Source of the DNA: Pseudarthrobacter defluvii
GTDB lineage: Bacteria; Actinomycetota; Actinomycetes; Actinomycetales; Micrococcaceae
DNA length: 64,000 nucleotides
Direction of reading: 5' to 3'
Assembly (NCBI RefSeq): GCF_030323865.1
Contig: NZ_CP066362.1
Span: 3,348,001-3,412,000 of the forward strand
In this document: piece by piece, positions 52,288 through 60,860 of the stretch
Layout of the letters: each line of letters opens with the position of its first letter
How positions within the stretch are numbered: position 1 is the stretch's first letter
The notes under the pieces: generated by a model
What the model was told of the DNA's origin: nothing
Seen by the model: the letters and a program-made list of their open reading frames with translations, nothing else
Database searches by the model: none
Translations under genes and position numbers: made by a program

Positions 52288-53402
52288 CGCAAACAACAAC
52301 CGCAGCCGTTCCGCCCCGGGAGGCACGGGTGGCTCCGGGGGCACGGACGGACCGCACCATCAAGCGCCGCCGTGTCCTGGACATCCTTGACGCCGCCGGG
52401 CGGGACTCGCTGCTCCTGACCTCCAACACGGCCCTGACCTGGTACCTGGATGGCAGCCGGGTGCACATCAGCTTGGCCGGGGACCCTATCGCGGCCCTCC
52501 TGGTGGACCGCGACGGCGACCACCTGGTGACATTCAACAACGAGGCCGGGCGGATCGCGGCCGAAGAGCTTCCGGCCGAGGTCAACCTCCACACCGTCCC
52601 CTGGTACGGGAACCTCCACCAGGCCGCCGCCGCCGTTGGCAACGGCAGCTCCCAGCCCCCGCTGGCGGAAACCGACGTCACCGCGGAACTGCGCGCCGCC
52701 CGCCAGCAGCTCCTCCCCGCCGAAAGTGCACGGTACTCCCTGCTCAGCGCCGAACTGGCGGCCATGATGACGGACGTCCTTTCCGCCGCGAGCCCGGACA
52801 CCACCGAGTTCGAACTCGTTTCGGCGCTGGCCGCCCGGGTGGTGGCGGCCGGAGCGGAGCCGCTGGTGCTCCTGTGCAACGGCAGCTCCCGCAGCACCTT
52901 CCGGCACCCGTTGGCCACCCACTCCCCCTTGGGCCGCCGCGCCATGGCCGTGGTGTGTGCCCGCCGGGACGGCTTGGTTGCCAACATCACCCGCTGGATC
53001 AGGTTCGACGCCGGCACCCCGGAAGAGCGCGACGCCGAGGCCCGCATCGCGGCCGTGGAGGCGGACATCTTCGATGCCACCGTTCCCGGGGCGCGCCTGG
53101 ACAGGATCTTCACCGAAATCCAGGCGGCTTACGCCCGGCACGGCTTTGGGGCGGACCAGTGGGAGCAGCACCACCAGGGCGGTCCGGCCGGTTACGCGGG
53201 CCGTGATCCCAGGGTGACGGCGTCGGCGACCGACACTGTGGTGCTGGACCAGGCCTTCACCTGGAACCCGTCAGGGCCCGGCGTCAAGATCGAAGACACA
53301 GTCCAGCTCACCGAATCCGGGTTGCGGGTCCTCACGGCGGACCCGCGCTGGCCCACGGCCACTGTCAACGGGCTGGAACGGCCGCTGACGCTGCAGCTGT
53401 AG
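52284..53402 (+). CDS. M24-fold (aminopeptidase P/creatinase-like) protein with altered metal site
   Basis: 372 residues; ATG overlaps the fusion gene stop and AGGGGGA precedes it. The N-terminal creatinase-like domain (RVLDILDAAGRDSLLLTSNTA) is followed by a pita-bread domain. In M24 peptidases a DxGxxYxGYxxDxTR-like segment supplies two Asp ligands; here it reads AVVCARRDGLVANITRWI, so the second Asp is Asn (near residue 233) and the first is replaced. HHQGGPAGY near 295 and IEDTVQLTE near 335 remain. It is more likely a creatinase-like hydrolase or a lyase than a peptidase. Confidence 0.75.
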   Translation: MTQTTTAAVPPREARVAPGARTDRTIKRRRVLDILDAAGRDSLLLTSNTALTWYLDGSRVHISLAGDPIAALLVDRDGDHLVTFNNEAGRIAAEELPAEVNLHTVPWYGNLHQAAAAVGNGSSQPPLAETDVTAELRAARQQLLPAESARYSLLSAELAAMMTDVLSAASPDTTEFELVSALAARVVAAGAEPLVLLCNGSSRSTFRHPLATHSPLGRRAMAVVCARRDGLVANITRWIRFDAGTPEERDAEARIAAVEADIFDATVPGARLDRIFTEIQAAYARHGFGADQWEQHHQGGPAGYAGRDPRVTASATDTVVLDQAFTWNPSGPGVKIEDTVQLTESGLRVLTADPRWPTATVNGLERPLTLQL

Positions 53403-53416
53403 GTGCTTCGCCAGGC

Positions 53417-53460
53417 ACGCAGAAAACCCCGGGACCGCTTGGTCCCGGGGTTTTCTGCGT
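53417..53460. terminator. Strong bidirectional terminator
   Basis: A perfect 20-bp stem (53417-53436 with 53441-53460) with a GCTT loop sits between convergent operons. It contains A4 and T4 tracts at the stem base. Confidence 0.9.
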
Positions 53461-53466
53461 AACCGC

Positions 53467-54963
53467 TCAGGGAAGCTGCAGTTCCCCGTCCACCCTGCGC
53501 GGGATGCCCAGCGGGTTGTCCTCGCGCAGCGCCGGGTGCAGCACGGTTTCCGGGGCGTCCTGGTAGGCCACGGGACGCTGGAACCTGCGGACCGCCGTCG
53601 CGCCTACCGAGGTGAACAGCGAGGTGGTGGCCGGGTAAGGACCGCCGTGCTGCTGGGCCCAGTTCACGGCCACGCCCGTGGGCCAGCCCTCGAACAGGAC
53701 GCGTCCGGCGAGCCCGGAGAGCTGCTCCACCAGAGCCTCGATGTCCTCGCCCTGCTCGCTGTGGAGCGTTGCCGTGAGGCTGCCCGGGACCTTGGCCAGG
53801 ACGGCCGACAGCTCTTCCTGGTCCGCGTACTCGATCAGGATGGTGGTGGGTCCGAAGCATTCCTCCAGCAGCTGCTCCGGGTTTTCGAGGACCTTGGCAG
53901 CGCTGGTGGAAAAGACCACCGGAGCGGCGCCGTTGGCGGCAGCGTCCTGGTCCACGCTGCCGCCCACCACGTCCACTCCGTCAACGGAGGCGAAACTGCG
54001 CAGACCATCCGGGTAGGCCTCGGCGATGCGGGTGGTGAGCATGCCCAAGGCCGGCTTGTCCTTGCTGGCCGCGGCCACCTCGGAGGAAAACCCGGTTCCT
54101 GCCGGGATGAACACCAGGCCCGGCTTGGTGCAGAACTGTCCGGCGCCCAGGGTGAAGGAACCGGCCAGGCCTGCCGCCAGCTCCCCGGAGCGGGCCTGCA
54201 GTGCCGCGGCGGTGATGACCACGGGGTTGAGGCTGCCCAGTTCGCCGTAGAAGGGGATGGGGTCGGGGCGGGAGGTGGCGAGGTCGAACAGGGCACGGCC
54301 GCCGGGGATGGACCCGGTGAAACCCACTGCCTTGATGGCAGGGTCCTGGACCAGGGCTGTTCCCACTTCGCGGCCGTGGACCAGGGCAAAAAGGCCGTCC
54401 GGTGCGCCCGCGCGACGGAGGGCCTCCGCCACGATCTCCGCGGTCCGCTCGGAGAGCCGCAGGTGGCCCGAGTGGGCCTTGACGATCACGGAGCAGCCAA
54501 CGGCCAGGGCCGAAGCCGTGTCGCCGCCGGCCACGGAGAAGGCGAACGGAAAGTTGGAGGCCGAGAAGACAGCTACCGGGCCGATGGGCTTGAGGATCCG
54601 GCGGAGGTCAGGCCTGGGCGGGGTGGCGTTCGGGTCTGCGTGGTCGATGATGGCTTCGAGGTAGGAACCCTCGGTAATCACGCGGGCGAACAACCGCAGC
54701 TGCCCGGTGGTGCGGGCCACCTCGCCCGTCAGGCGCGGGGCCCCCAGGCTGGTTTCGGCGTCCGCAATCTCCACCAGTTCGGCGGCGTTGGCGTCCAGGG
54801 CATCCGCCACGGCGTTCAGCCAGCCCGCGCGTTCGGCGTCGGAGGCAGCCGCGGAAATTTTCGCTGCCGCCGTAGCGGCAGCAGTGAGCTCGGTCAGGGA
54901 AAGCGTTGCAGTTGTCACGTCAGGAACCTGTTCATCGATAGAGGTCGTCTGGAAATTCATCAT
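53467..54963 (-). CDS. Alpha-ketoglutarate semialdehyde dehydrogenase-type aldehyde dehydrogenase
   Basis: 498 residues. The catalytic Cys lies in GAGQFCTKPG near residue 277, the Glu in GELGSLNPV, and the nucleotide-binding loop is VGFTGSIPGGRAL. The pattern fits the NADP-preferring 2,5-dioxovalerate dehydrogenases used in sugar acid pathways. It is the last gene of the galacturonate operon and would convert alpha-ketoglutarate semialdehyde to alpha-ketoglutarate. The ATG overlaps the enolase-family stop. Confidence 0.88.
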   Translation of the reverse strand: MMNFQTTSIDEQVPDVTTATLSLTELTAAATAAAKISAAASDAERAGWLNAVADALDANAAELVEIADAETSLGAPRLTGEVARTTGQLRLFARVITEGSYLEAIIDHADPNATPPRPDLRRILKPIGPVAVFSASNFPFAFSVAGGDTASALAVGCSVIVKAHSGHLRLSERTAEIVAEALRRAGAPDGLFALVHGREVGTALVQDPAIKAVGFTGSIPGGRALFDLATSRPDPIPFYGELGSLNPVVITAAALQARSGELAAGLAGSFTLGAGQFCTKPGLVFIPAGTGFSSEVAAASKDKPALGMLTTRIAEAYPDGLRSFASVDGVDVVGGSVDQDAAANGAAPVVFSTSAAKVLENPEQLLEECFGPTTILIEYADQEELSAVLAKVPGSLTATLHSEQGEDIEALVEQLSGLAGRVLFEGWPTGVAVNWAQQHGGPYPATTSLFTSVGATAVRRFQRPVAYQDAPETVLHPALREDNPLGIPRRVDGELQLP

Positions 54964-56066
54964 TGCAGCCTGTCCTTGAAGCGGAAACCGAGCCCGGCGT
55001 GGTCCGCGAGGGTCACCCGGCTGTTGCTGAACCGCACCGGCGATGGCCCGTCCAGGATGCCCAGCTGCTCGAAGGACGCCTCTTCAACGTCCTCCACCAT
55101 GGTGGGCTCCGCCAGGGTCAGTGCCAGCTGTCCGGACAGTTCCGGCAACAGGTGCGGCATCACCTTGATGCTGTGGGTCCGGGCCAGCTCCACGATCCGC
55201 CGGAACGGGGTGATCCCGCCAACCCGGATGACGTTCGGCTGGATGATGTCCACCGCTTCCGCCTCAATGAAATCGCGGAACCGGTAGATGGTGTGCAGGT
55301 TTTCGCCCAGGGCGATGGGCACCGGCGAATGCTTCCGCAGCCGCCGGTAGGCCCAGAGGTCGTCCGCGCGGATGGGCTCCTCCAGCCACTCCAGTCCGAA
55401 TTCGGCCAGCACATCCAGGGCGCGGAAGGTGGTGGGCAGGTCCCAGCGCTGGTTGGCATCGATCATGAGCCTGCGGCCCGGGCCCAGGACAGAGCGCACC
55501 GCGGCGACGCGTTCGGCATCTTCGCGGATGTCCGGTTTGCCCACCTTGATCTTGACCGCCTGGTGGCCTGCTTCAACCCAGCGTTCCACCTGGGCCACCA
55601 GCTCGTCCAGCGTGTAGTGCAGGTTGACGCCGGACCCGTAAACCTCTGCTGAGTCCTGGCGCTGCCCCAGCAAGCCGGTGACCGATGTTCCGGCACGGCG
55701 TGCCTGCAGGTCCCACAGAGCGAGGTCCACTCCCGCCATGGCGATGGTGGTGAGCCCGCCGCCCCCGGCTTCGTGCAGCCGTTTCCACACCACGTCCCAC
55801 ACCGCTTCGGGAGCGGCCGGAAGTCCGGTGACGAAAGGGGCGATGTCGTAGTCAAGCAGCGCCTTGACTGCCTGGGGACCAATGGTCGGCGTCCAGGAGA
55901 AGCCAAAGCCCGTGCCGCCGTCGTCCGTGGAAAGCTCGGTGGCAATCACGTGGTTCTCCGGCGCCTCCGCTCCCCAGTGCCGGCGCAGCGGAACGGTGAG
56001 GAGCCGCGTGGCCAGCCCGGTGATGCGGGGAACGGTGCGGACGGATTGGGCCGCAGGGGCACTCAT
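54960..56066 (-). CDS. Enolase-superfamily sugar-acid dehydratase or galactarolactone cycloisomerase
   Basis: 368 residues, mandelate racemase/muconate lactonizing fold. KIKVGKPD holds the KxK pair near residue 170; metal ligands lie in DANQRWD, EEPI and GENLHT. MPHLLPE follows. In operons with uronate dehydrogenase this position is taken either by galactarate/glucarate dehydratase or by galactarolactone cycloisomerase (Gci, as in Agrobacterium). The product in either case is keto-deoxy-hexarate. Which one this is cannot be told from sequence alone. Confidence 0.83.
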   Translation of the reverse strand: MSAPAAQSVRTVPRITGLATRLLTVPLRRHWGAEAPENHVIATELSTDDGGTGFGFSWTPTIGPQAVKALLDYDIAPFVTGLPAAPEAVWDVVWKRLHEAGGGGLTTIAMAGVDLALWDLQARRAGTSVTGLLGQRQDSAEVYGSGVNLHYTLDELVAQVERWVEAGHQAVKIKVGKPDIREDAERVAAVRSVLGPGRRLMIDANQRWDLPTTFRALDVLAEFGLEWLEEPIRADDLWAYRRLRKHSPVPIALGENLHTIYRFRDFIEAEAVDIIQPNVIRVGGITPFRRIVELARTHSIKVMPHLLPELSGQLALTLAEPTMVEDVEEASFEQLGILDGPSPVRFSNSRVTLADHAGLGFRFKDRLQ

Positions 56067-56971
56067 CAGCTGCCGGCCAGCTCGTGGCCCCTGGCCAGGA
56101 TGGCCTTGAGCTCCACCAGCTGTTCCTCGGTGGGGTCCACCAGCGGCGGACGCACCGGACCGACCGGCAGGCCAGCCAACCGCAGCCCAGCCTTGATCAG
56201 CGAAACCCCGAAACCGGGGGTCTGGTCGCGCAGCCGGACCAGGGGTGCATAGAAACCTTCGAGCAGGGCATTGCGCCGGTCCTCGTCGCCTGAAACGTAG
56301 GCGTCGTAGTAGGCCTTGGCGATCTCCGGAGCCATGGCGAACGCTGCGGAAGAGTAGAGCGGGATGCCCAGGCCGCGGTAGGCACCCTGGGTCAGTTCGG
56401 CGGTGAGCAGGCCATTGAAGAAGGCAAAGTCTTCACGGCCGGTGGCCCGGACGGCGCTTACGATCTCCTGGGCCAGGCCCACATCGCCCAGGCCGTCCTT
56501 GAAGCCGATGACCTTGGGATTGGCGGCAAGCTTGGCCATGGACGTGGCGGTGAACTTCGCGTTGCCGCGGTGGTACACGATGACCGGCAGGCTGCTGGCG
56601 TTGGCCACGGCCTCGATGTAAGCCACCAGGCCGTCGGTGGGGCCCGTGACCAGGTACGGCGGGAGGACCAGGAGGGCATCGGCGCCGGCTTCCTCAGCGG
56701 CGCGGGCGGCGGCAAGAGCGTGGCCCAGCGGTCCGCCGGCACCGGCCACCACGGGAACCTTGCCCGCGACAACCTCGACGGCGGCCGCCACCACGGTGCG
56801 GACCTCGTCGATGCTGAGCGCGTGGAACTCGCCGGTCCCGCAGGCGGGGAACACGCCGCCGGGCCGATAAGGCAGCCGGGAAGCGATGTGCTCCTTAAGC
56901 AGCTCCACGTCAACGGCGCCTTCGGCCGTGAACGGGGTGACGGGGAAGAAGAGAACGCCGTCGAATTTCAT
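56066..56971 (-). CDS. 5-dehydro-4-deoxyglucarate dehydratase (DHDPS family)
   Basis: 301 residues, TIM barrel of the DapA/NAL family. The Schiff-base Lys lies in VIGFKDGLGD near residue 180, with the Tyr in VIVYHRGNA and the phosphate/carboxylate-binding ACGTGEFHAL. The KdgD subgroup decarboxylates and dehydrates 5-keto-4-deoxyglucarate to alpha-ketoglutarate semialdehyde. AAGGAG precedes the ATG, which overlaps the uronate dehydrogenase stop. Confidence 0.88.
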   Translation of the reverse strand: MKFDGVLFFPVTPFTAEGAVDVELLKEHIASRLPYRPGGVFPACGTGEFHALSIDEVRTVVAAAVEVVAGKVPVVAGAGGPLGHALAAARAAEEAGADALLVLPPYLVTGPTDGLVAYIEAVANASSLPVIVYHRGNAKFTATSMAKLAANPKVIGFKDGLGDVGLAQEIVSAVRATGREDFAFFNGLLTAELTQGAYRGLGIPLYSSAAFAMAPEIAKAYYDAYVSGDEDRRNALLEGFYAPLVRLRDQTPGFGVSLIKAGLRLAGLPVGPVRPPLVDPTEEQLVELKAILARGHELAGS

Positions 56972-57927
56972 GATGTCTCCTTGGCTCCGCCGCCGGCAGT
57001 AACCAGCGTGGAGGCCTCGTCGTTGAGGGTGGGTTTTAGTTCGGTGCGCCAGGTGCGCTTGGGCTGCCATCCCAGGAGTTCCCGGGCTTTGGCGATGGAG
57101 AACGCGGGGCTGGTGCCGGTGAGGCCGGAGCTGAGTGCTTCGCTTCCGGGCAGGAATTTCGGCATCAGCTCCGCAAGGGGTGCGGTGGCAAGGGCGTCCG
57201 CCGCGCCCACGAAAAAGGTTTCCCCGTTGGGAATGTCATCCATCTTCTGCAGCAGCAGGTCCAGGAAGTCCGCCACGTCCCGCGCGTCCACATAGTTGAA
57301 CAGGGCCGGGGCCGAGAGTGCGGGATCTGCCAGGCGTTCGGCGAGGGTGTGGCCCTGCTGCGTGGGGGCGCCTTCCCATTCCTCGGGCGAGATCACGAAG
57401 CACGGCCGGAATGCCGCATACCGGATCTTCTCCCCCTGCGCGGTCGCGAACATCTGGACGGTCTGTTCGGCGATGTGCTTGGACAGGGCGTAGGCATTCC
57501 AGGGCTTGGCAGGCGTGCGCTCGTCAAGCGGGAACGACGGCGGCAGCCACCCCTCCGGACAGCCGTAACCGAGCACGGTGGGGCTGCTTGCCGTGACGAT
57601 CCTGCGGACCCCCACCTCCGTCGCGGCGCTGATCACCGCGAAGGCGAGCCTGGTGTTCGTGCCGAAGATGACGTCCTCCGGCGCACTGAAAGGGACCGCG
57701 ATCGCAGCAAGGTGGATGACGGCGTCGGGCTTTGCTGCCCCGATCAGCCGCAACGCCTCACCCGGCGCCAGGAGGTCCGCGGTTTCCTGGACGACGCCGG
57801 CGGGCAGCAGCTCAGCGGGCACGGCGTCCCGGTCTACCGAGATCACCTCATGGCCGGCCTGGGCAAGCCCCGCCACCACGCTGCGGCCCAGGCGGCCCGA
57901 ACCGCCGGTGACAAATATCCTGCTCAT
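56968..57927 (-). CDS. Uronate dehydrogenase-like NAD-dependent epimerase/dehydratase family protein
   Basis: 319 residues. Rossmann motif FVTGGSGRLGRSV near residue 6 and active site TASSPTVLGYG with YALSKHIAEQ (Tyr-xxx-Lys). The context (KdgD, enolase-family, KGSA dehydrogenase) supports uronate dehydrogenase, which oxidises D-galacturonate or glucuronate to the aldarolactone. A true epimerase is less likely. It follows the Gfo/Idh gene by 9 nt. Confidence 0.82.
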   Translation of the reverse strand: MSRIFVTGGSGRLGRSVVAGLAQAGHEVISVDRDAVPAELLPAGVVQETADLLAPGEALRLIGAAKPDAVIHLAAIAVPFSAPEDVIFGTNTRLAFAVISAATEVGVRRIVTASSPTVLGYGCPEGWLPPSFPLDERTPAKPWNAYALSKHIAEQTVQMFATAQGEKIRYAAFRPCFVISPEEWEGAPTQQGHTLAERLADPALSAPALFNYVDARDVADFLDLLLQKMDDIPNGETFFVGAADALATAPLAELMPKFLPGSEALSSGLTGTSPAFSIAKARELLGWQPKRTWRTELKPTLNDEASTLVTAGGGAKETS

Positions 57928-57936
57928 GGTCTTTCC

Positions 57937-59388
57937 CTACTTGCCGCGGCGAAGGTCGACGCCGAGGTCCAGGTCCTCGACGCGCACGGGCAGGGACGTT
58001 TCGAGGGAGCGGTTGCCGGCAATGCCCACGGACACCGAACGCAGCCCGTCCAGGTAGCCGGAGGGACGGCCCAGCGGATCCTCGCCCGGTCCGTTGAAGA
58101 GGTCCGACAGCAGCAGCTCGTCGCCGCCGCCGTGGCCGCCCTCACCGTTGATGATGGGTACCTCGTAGGCGGCTTCCCAGTGGCGCTGCACCACCAGGCG
58201 CTCGCCGTTGCGGCGGACGGCGTCCTCTTCCTCCACGGGCGTGGCGCTGGGGTCAACCACGGTCTTCTGGTCCGTGCTGTGCAGGACGGCGGCGCGTTCC
58301 ACCACTTCGAGTTCGGCCCGGCCCTCGGTGCCGTTGACCGCCACCCGGTAGCCTTCCCACGGGCTGTGCGCGTTCAGTGAGTAGCTCAGGCGCGGGCCGC
58401 CCTGGTACTCCACCACCAGGGCGAGGTTGTCCTCGATGGTGATGCCGCTGGTGAAGACGTCCTGGTCGCGGCGGTAGCCGTCGTAGTGCTCGTTGTCCAG
58501 GAAGAGGGCCTTGAGCCGCTCGTCTTCCCTCAGGTCAAGCGCAAAGGGATCCTTTTCCCCTGCGGGGGCATCGGCGTCGGGCGTTCCGCGCTCGGGGCGT
58601 GGACCCAACCCGCGCTCGGCAGCGTTCTTGTCGCCGTAGAACTTCAGGCCGCCGGAGGCGAAGATCCGCTCCGGAACGTCGTCAATCCACCAGTTGACCA
58701 GGTCGAAGTGGTGGGATGCCTTGTGGATGAGCAGGCCGCCTGAATTCTTCTTCTCCCGGTGCCAGCGGCGGAAGTAGTCGGCGCCGTGGACCGTATCCAG
58801 CACCCAGCTGAAGTCGACGGACGTGACCTTGCCGATCACGCCGCTTTGGATGATCTCCTTGAGCGCGCTGTTGCGCGGCGAGTAGCGGTAGTTGAAGGTG
58901 ACCACCACGTTCCGGCCGGTCTCGTGGACGGCCTGGACGATCCGGCGGCAGCTTTCGGCGTCGATGGTCAGGGGCTTTTCGACCACCACGTCAGCTCCGG
59001 CGCGCAGTCCCTCCACGATGTAGTCGGCGTGGGTGTAGTCCGGGGTGGTGACGATGATGCGGTCGATGTCGTTGGCCTGGATGAAGGTGGTGAGGTCCGC
59101 AGGCTCAAACGACGTCACGGGTCCCGGGGCGCCCAGCTCCTGGATGAGCTTTTGGTAGAACTCCACGCGCCCCGGGTTCACGTCGGAGAACGCCACCAGT
59201 TCGGCGGTGTCCGCGTGCTTGCCGAAAATGGCGCGGATGTACATCTCGGATCGCCCGCCGGTGCCGATCAGGGCTATGCGGGCCTTCCGGCCGTCCCCGG
59301 CGAAGGTGGCTGCTGCGGTGTCCGTGCCGGCGGCGGTGCCGGGCCGGGAGGCAGCTGCAGCCGAAGTGGTCTCGGCAGTGTTGACCAT
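57937..59388 (-). CDS. Gfo/Idh/MocA-family oxidoreductase
   Basis: 483 residues, longer than the 29847 protein. A 35-residue Ala/Thr-rich extension precedes ARIALIGTGGRSEMYI, then VVEKPLTID (EKP) and HKASHHFDLVNWW. Unlike the other two Gfo/Idh proteins it has a normal GTGGRSE-type loop. It is the first gene of the galacturonate operon, and the C-terminal region LHSTDQKT and GGDELLLSDLF suggests an oligosaccharide- or uronoside-oxidising member. Substrate unknown. Confidence 0.85.
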   Translation of the reverse strand: MVNTAETTSAAAASRPGTAAGTDTAAATFAGDGRKARIALIGTGGRSEMYIRAIFGKHADTAELVAFSDVNPGRVEFYQKLIQELGAPGPVTSFEPADLTTFIQANDIDRIIVTTPDYTHADYIVEGLRAGADVVVEKPLTIDAESCRRIVQAVHETGRNVVVTFNYRYSPRNSALKEIIQSGVIGKVTSVDFSWVLDTVHGADYFRRWHREKKNSGGLLIHKASHHFDLVNWWIDDVPERIFASGGLKFYGDKNAAERGLGPRPERGTPDADAPAGEKDPFALDLREDERLKALFLDNEHYDGYRRDQDVFTSGITIEDNLALVVEYQGGPRLSYSLNAHSPWEGYRVAVNGTEGRAELEVVERAAVLHSTDQKTVVDPSATPVEEEDAVRRNGERLVVQRHWEAAYEVPIINGEGGHGGGDELLLSDLFNGPGEDPLGRPSGYLDGLRSVSVGIAGNRSLETSLPVRVEDLDLGVDLRRGK

Positions 59389-59470
59389 GGTGGGTCCCTT
59401 TCGAAAAGCTCATTACCCGGCCGTGGGAGCGGCCGCTGACGTTCGGCGGTGGCGCCCGGGGGCACCAGAT

Positions 59471-59486
59471 GAGAAAGCGTTTTCTC
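59471..59486. promoter_or_regulatory. Motif B LacI operator, site 1
   Basis: GAGAAAGCGTTTTCTC is a 16-bp palindrome with one mismatch. It lies just downstream of the minus-strand -10 box. Confidence 0.75.
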
Positions 59487-59500
59487 GCTTCGCTATAGCA

Positions 59501-59530
59501 GTTGTATCAATCCCCTTGTGGATACGTCAA
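59501..59530 (-). promoter_or_regulatory. Promoter TTGACG-18-TACAAC for the galacturonate operon
   Basis: The -35 box is at 59525-59530 and the -10 box at 59501-59506. It is flanked by motif B sites at 59471 and 59549. Confidence 0.5.
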
Positions 59531-59548
59531 CCACTCCGGGGACTGGAA

Positions 59549-59560
59549 GAAAGCGTTTTC
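59549..59560. promoter_or_regulatory. Motif B LacI operator, site 2
   Basis: GAAAGCGTTTTC is identical to the core of site 1 and to the reverse of 47697. Confidence 0.75.
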
Positions 59561-59616
59561 TAGCGCTTGGATCCGCCTTGCAGCCGGGGGTGCCGGGAAA
59601 ACAGTGGGAAAAGAAA

Positions 59617-59628
59617 GAAATCGCTTTC
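59617..59628. promoter_or_regulatory. Motif B-like LacI operator, site 3
   Basis: GAAATCGCTTTC has the GAAA/TTTC arms with altered centre. It lies near the expected promoter of the LacI gene. Confidence 0.5.
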
Positions 59629-59737
59629 CCGAAGCCGTATATGCTGTCCTTCAAAGCACCTGCCTTCCGGTCTGCGCGCTCCCGGTCACCGACCGTTCCG
59701 GAGGACGCGGGCGGGCGGCGTAAAAGAAGGGTTCCCT

Positions 59738-60772
59738 ATGGCCAGGAAATCGGCAAGCGGCCGGATCGGCATTGCGGATGTCGCCGTCAAGGCGGGAGTT
59801 TCCCATGCCACCGTCTCCCGCGTCATGAACGGGAACTTCACCGTGGATCCGGACATTGCAGCCAGGGTCCGTGCCGCCGCCGCGGAACTGAAGTACCAGC
59901 CCAACCCGGTGGGGCGCAGCCTGGCGCTTGGCAAGACGGACACCATCGGCATCGTGGTGCCGGACCTGGCCAACCCCACCTTCCAGGAGATCCTCCGCGG
60001 CCTCAGCCGGGCTGCGGCCCAGGACGGCTACCGGGTCCTCATTGCCGATTCGTTCGAAGTCTCCAGCGAAGAGTCCATCCTGGCCGGCGAAGCCCGCCGG
60101 CGCTGTGACGGGCTGGTCCTCTGCGCTCCGCGCATGTCGGATGCGGAACTGGAAGAGATCGCGCCCTCCCTGCACCCGCTGGTACTGATCAACCGCACCA
60201 CCGCCACCCCGGGCGTGCCCAGCCTGGTGGTGGACTACGGCCAGGGCGTGCAGGATATCGCCGGGCACTTGGTGGAACTGGGCCACACCCGCCTGGCCTT
60301 CCTCGCAGGGCCGCCACGCAGTGCCTCCAACGAGATGCGGCTCAGGGGCCTGGAGACCTTCAAGGCCGCCCACCCCGAGGTTGAGGTGACCATGCTTGAG
60401 GGCGGCTCGGACTTCGACACCGGCCATGAAGCGGTGGACGCCGTCCTGGCGAGCGGGGCCACCGGCATCCTGGCCTTCAACGACCTCGTGGCCATGGGCC
60501 TGATGAGTGGCCTGCACGAGCGGGGCCTGGACGTCCCCGGCGACATCTCCGTGACCGGCTTCGACGACATCCCCTTCGCCAGGTACACGACGCCGGCACT
60601 CACCACAGGTGCGGTTCCCATCAGCGAACTGGGCGAGCAGGCATGGCACCAGCTCCGGGCACTGATCCGCAAGGAAGGGAACGAGACATCCGGCAGCCGC
60701 TACCAGCCCCGCCTGGAAGTCAGGGCCAGCACGGGCCCCGCCAAGGCGCCGCGCAGCACAGTCCACGGCTGA
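59738..60772 (+). CDS. LacI-family regulator of the galacturonate region
   Basis: 344 residues. HTH GIADVAVKAGVSHATVSRVMN, hinge GRSLALGKTDTIGI, effector domain with VPDLANPTFQEIL and GFDDIPFARYTTPALTT. ATG is preceded by AGAAGG; the longer upstream frame covers operators. It is divergent from the galacturonate operon across three motif B sites, so autoregulation is likely. An aldarate or uronate is the expected effector. Confidence 0.9.
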   Translation: MARKSASGRIGIADVAVKAGVSHATVSRVMNGNFTVDPDIAARVRAAAAELKYQPNPVGRSLALGKTDTIGIVVPDLANPTFQEILRGLSRAAAQDGYRVLIADSFEVSSEESILAGEARRRCDGLVLCAPRMSDAELEEIAPSLHPLVLINRTTATPGVPSLVVDYGQGVQDIAGHLVELGHTRLAFLAGPPRSASNEMRLRGLETFKAAHPEVEVTMLEGGSDFDTGHEAVDAVLASGATGILAFNDLVAMGLMSGLHERGLDVPGDISVTGFDDIPFARYTTPALTTGAVPISELGEQAWHQLRALIRKEGNETSGSRYQPRLEVRASTGPAKAPRSTVHG

Positions 60773-60860
60773 CCCCAGATGACACCCGGCGGCAGTCACG
60801 CCTGGCCCATGGGCCGCGACCTGCCGCCCCGCGAAGCTACCCAATCCCAGAGGAGGAGCA

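Larger units (their letters stand above)
59389..59737. other. Divergent intergenic region holding three LacI operators
   Basis: It holds three motif B-type sites, a minus-strand promoter and a plus-strand promoter region (TATATG near 59640). The sequence next to the minus start codon (59400-59460) is GC rich with no further structure seen. No gene was seen. Confidence 0.6.
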
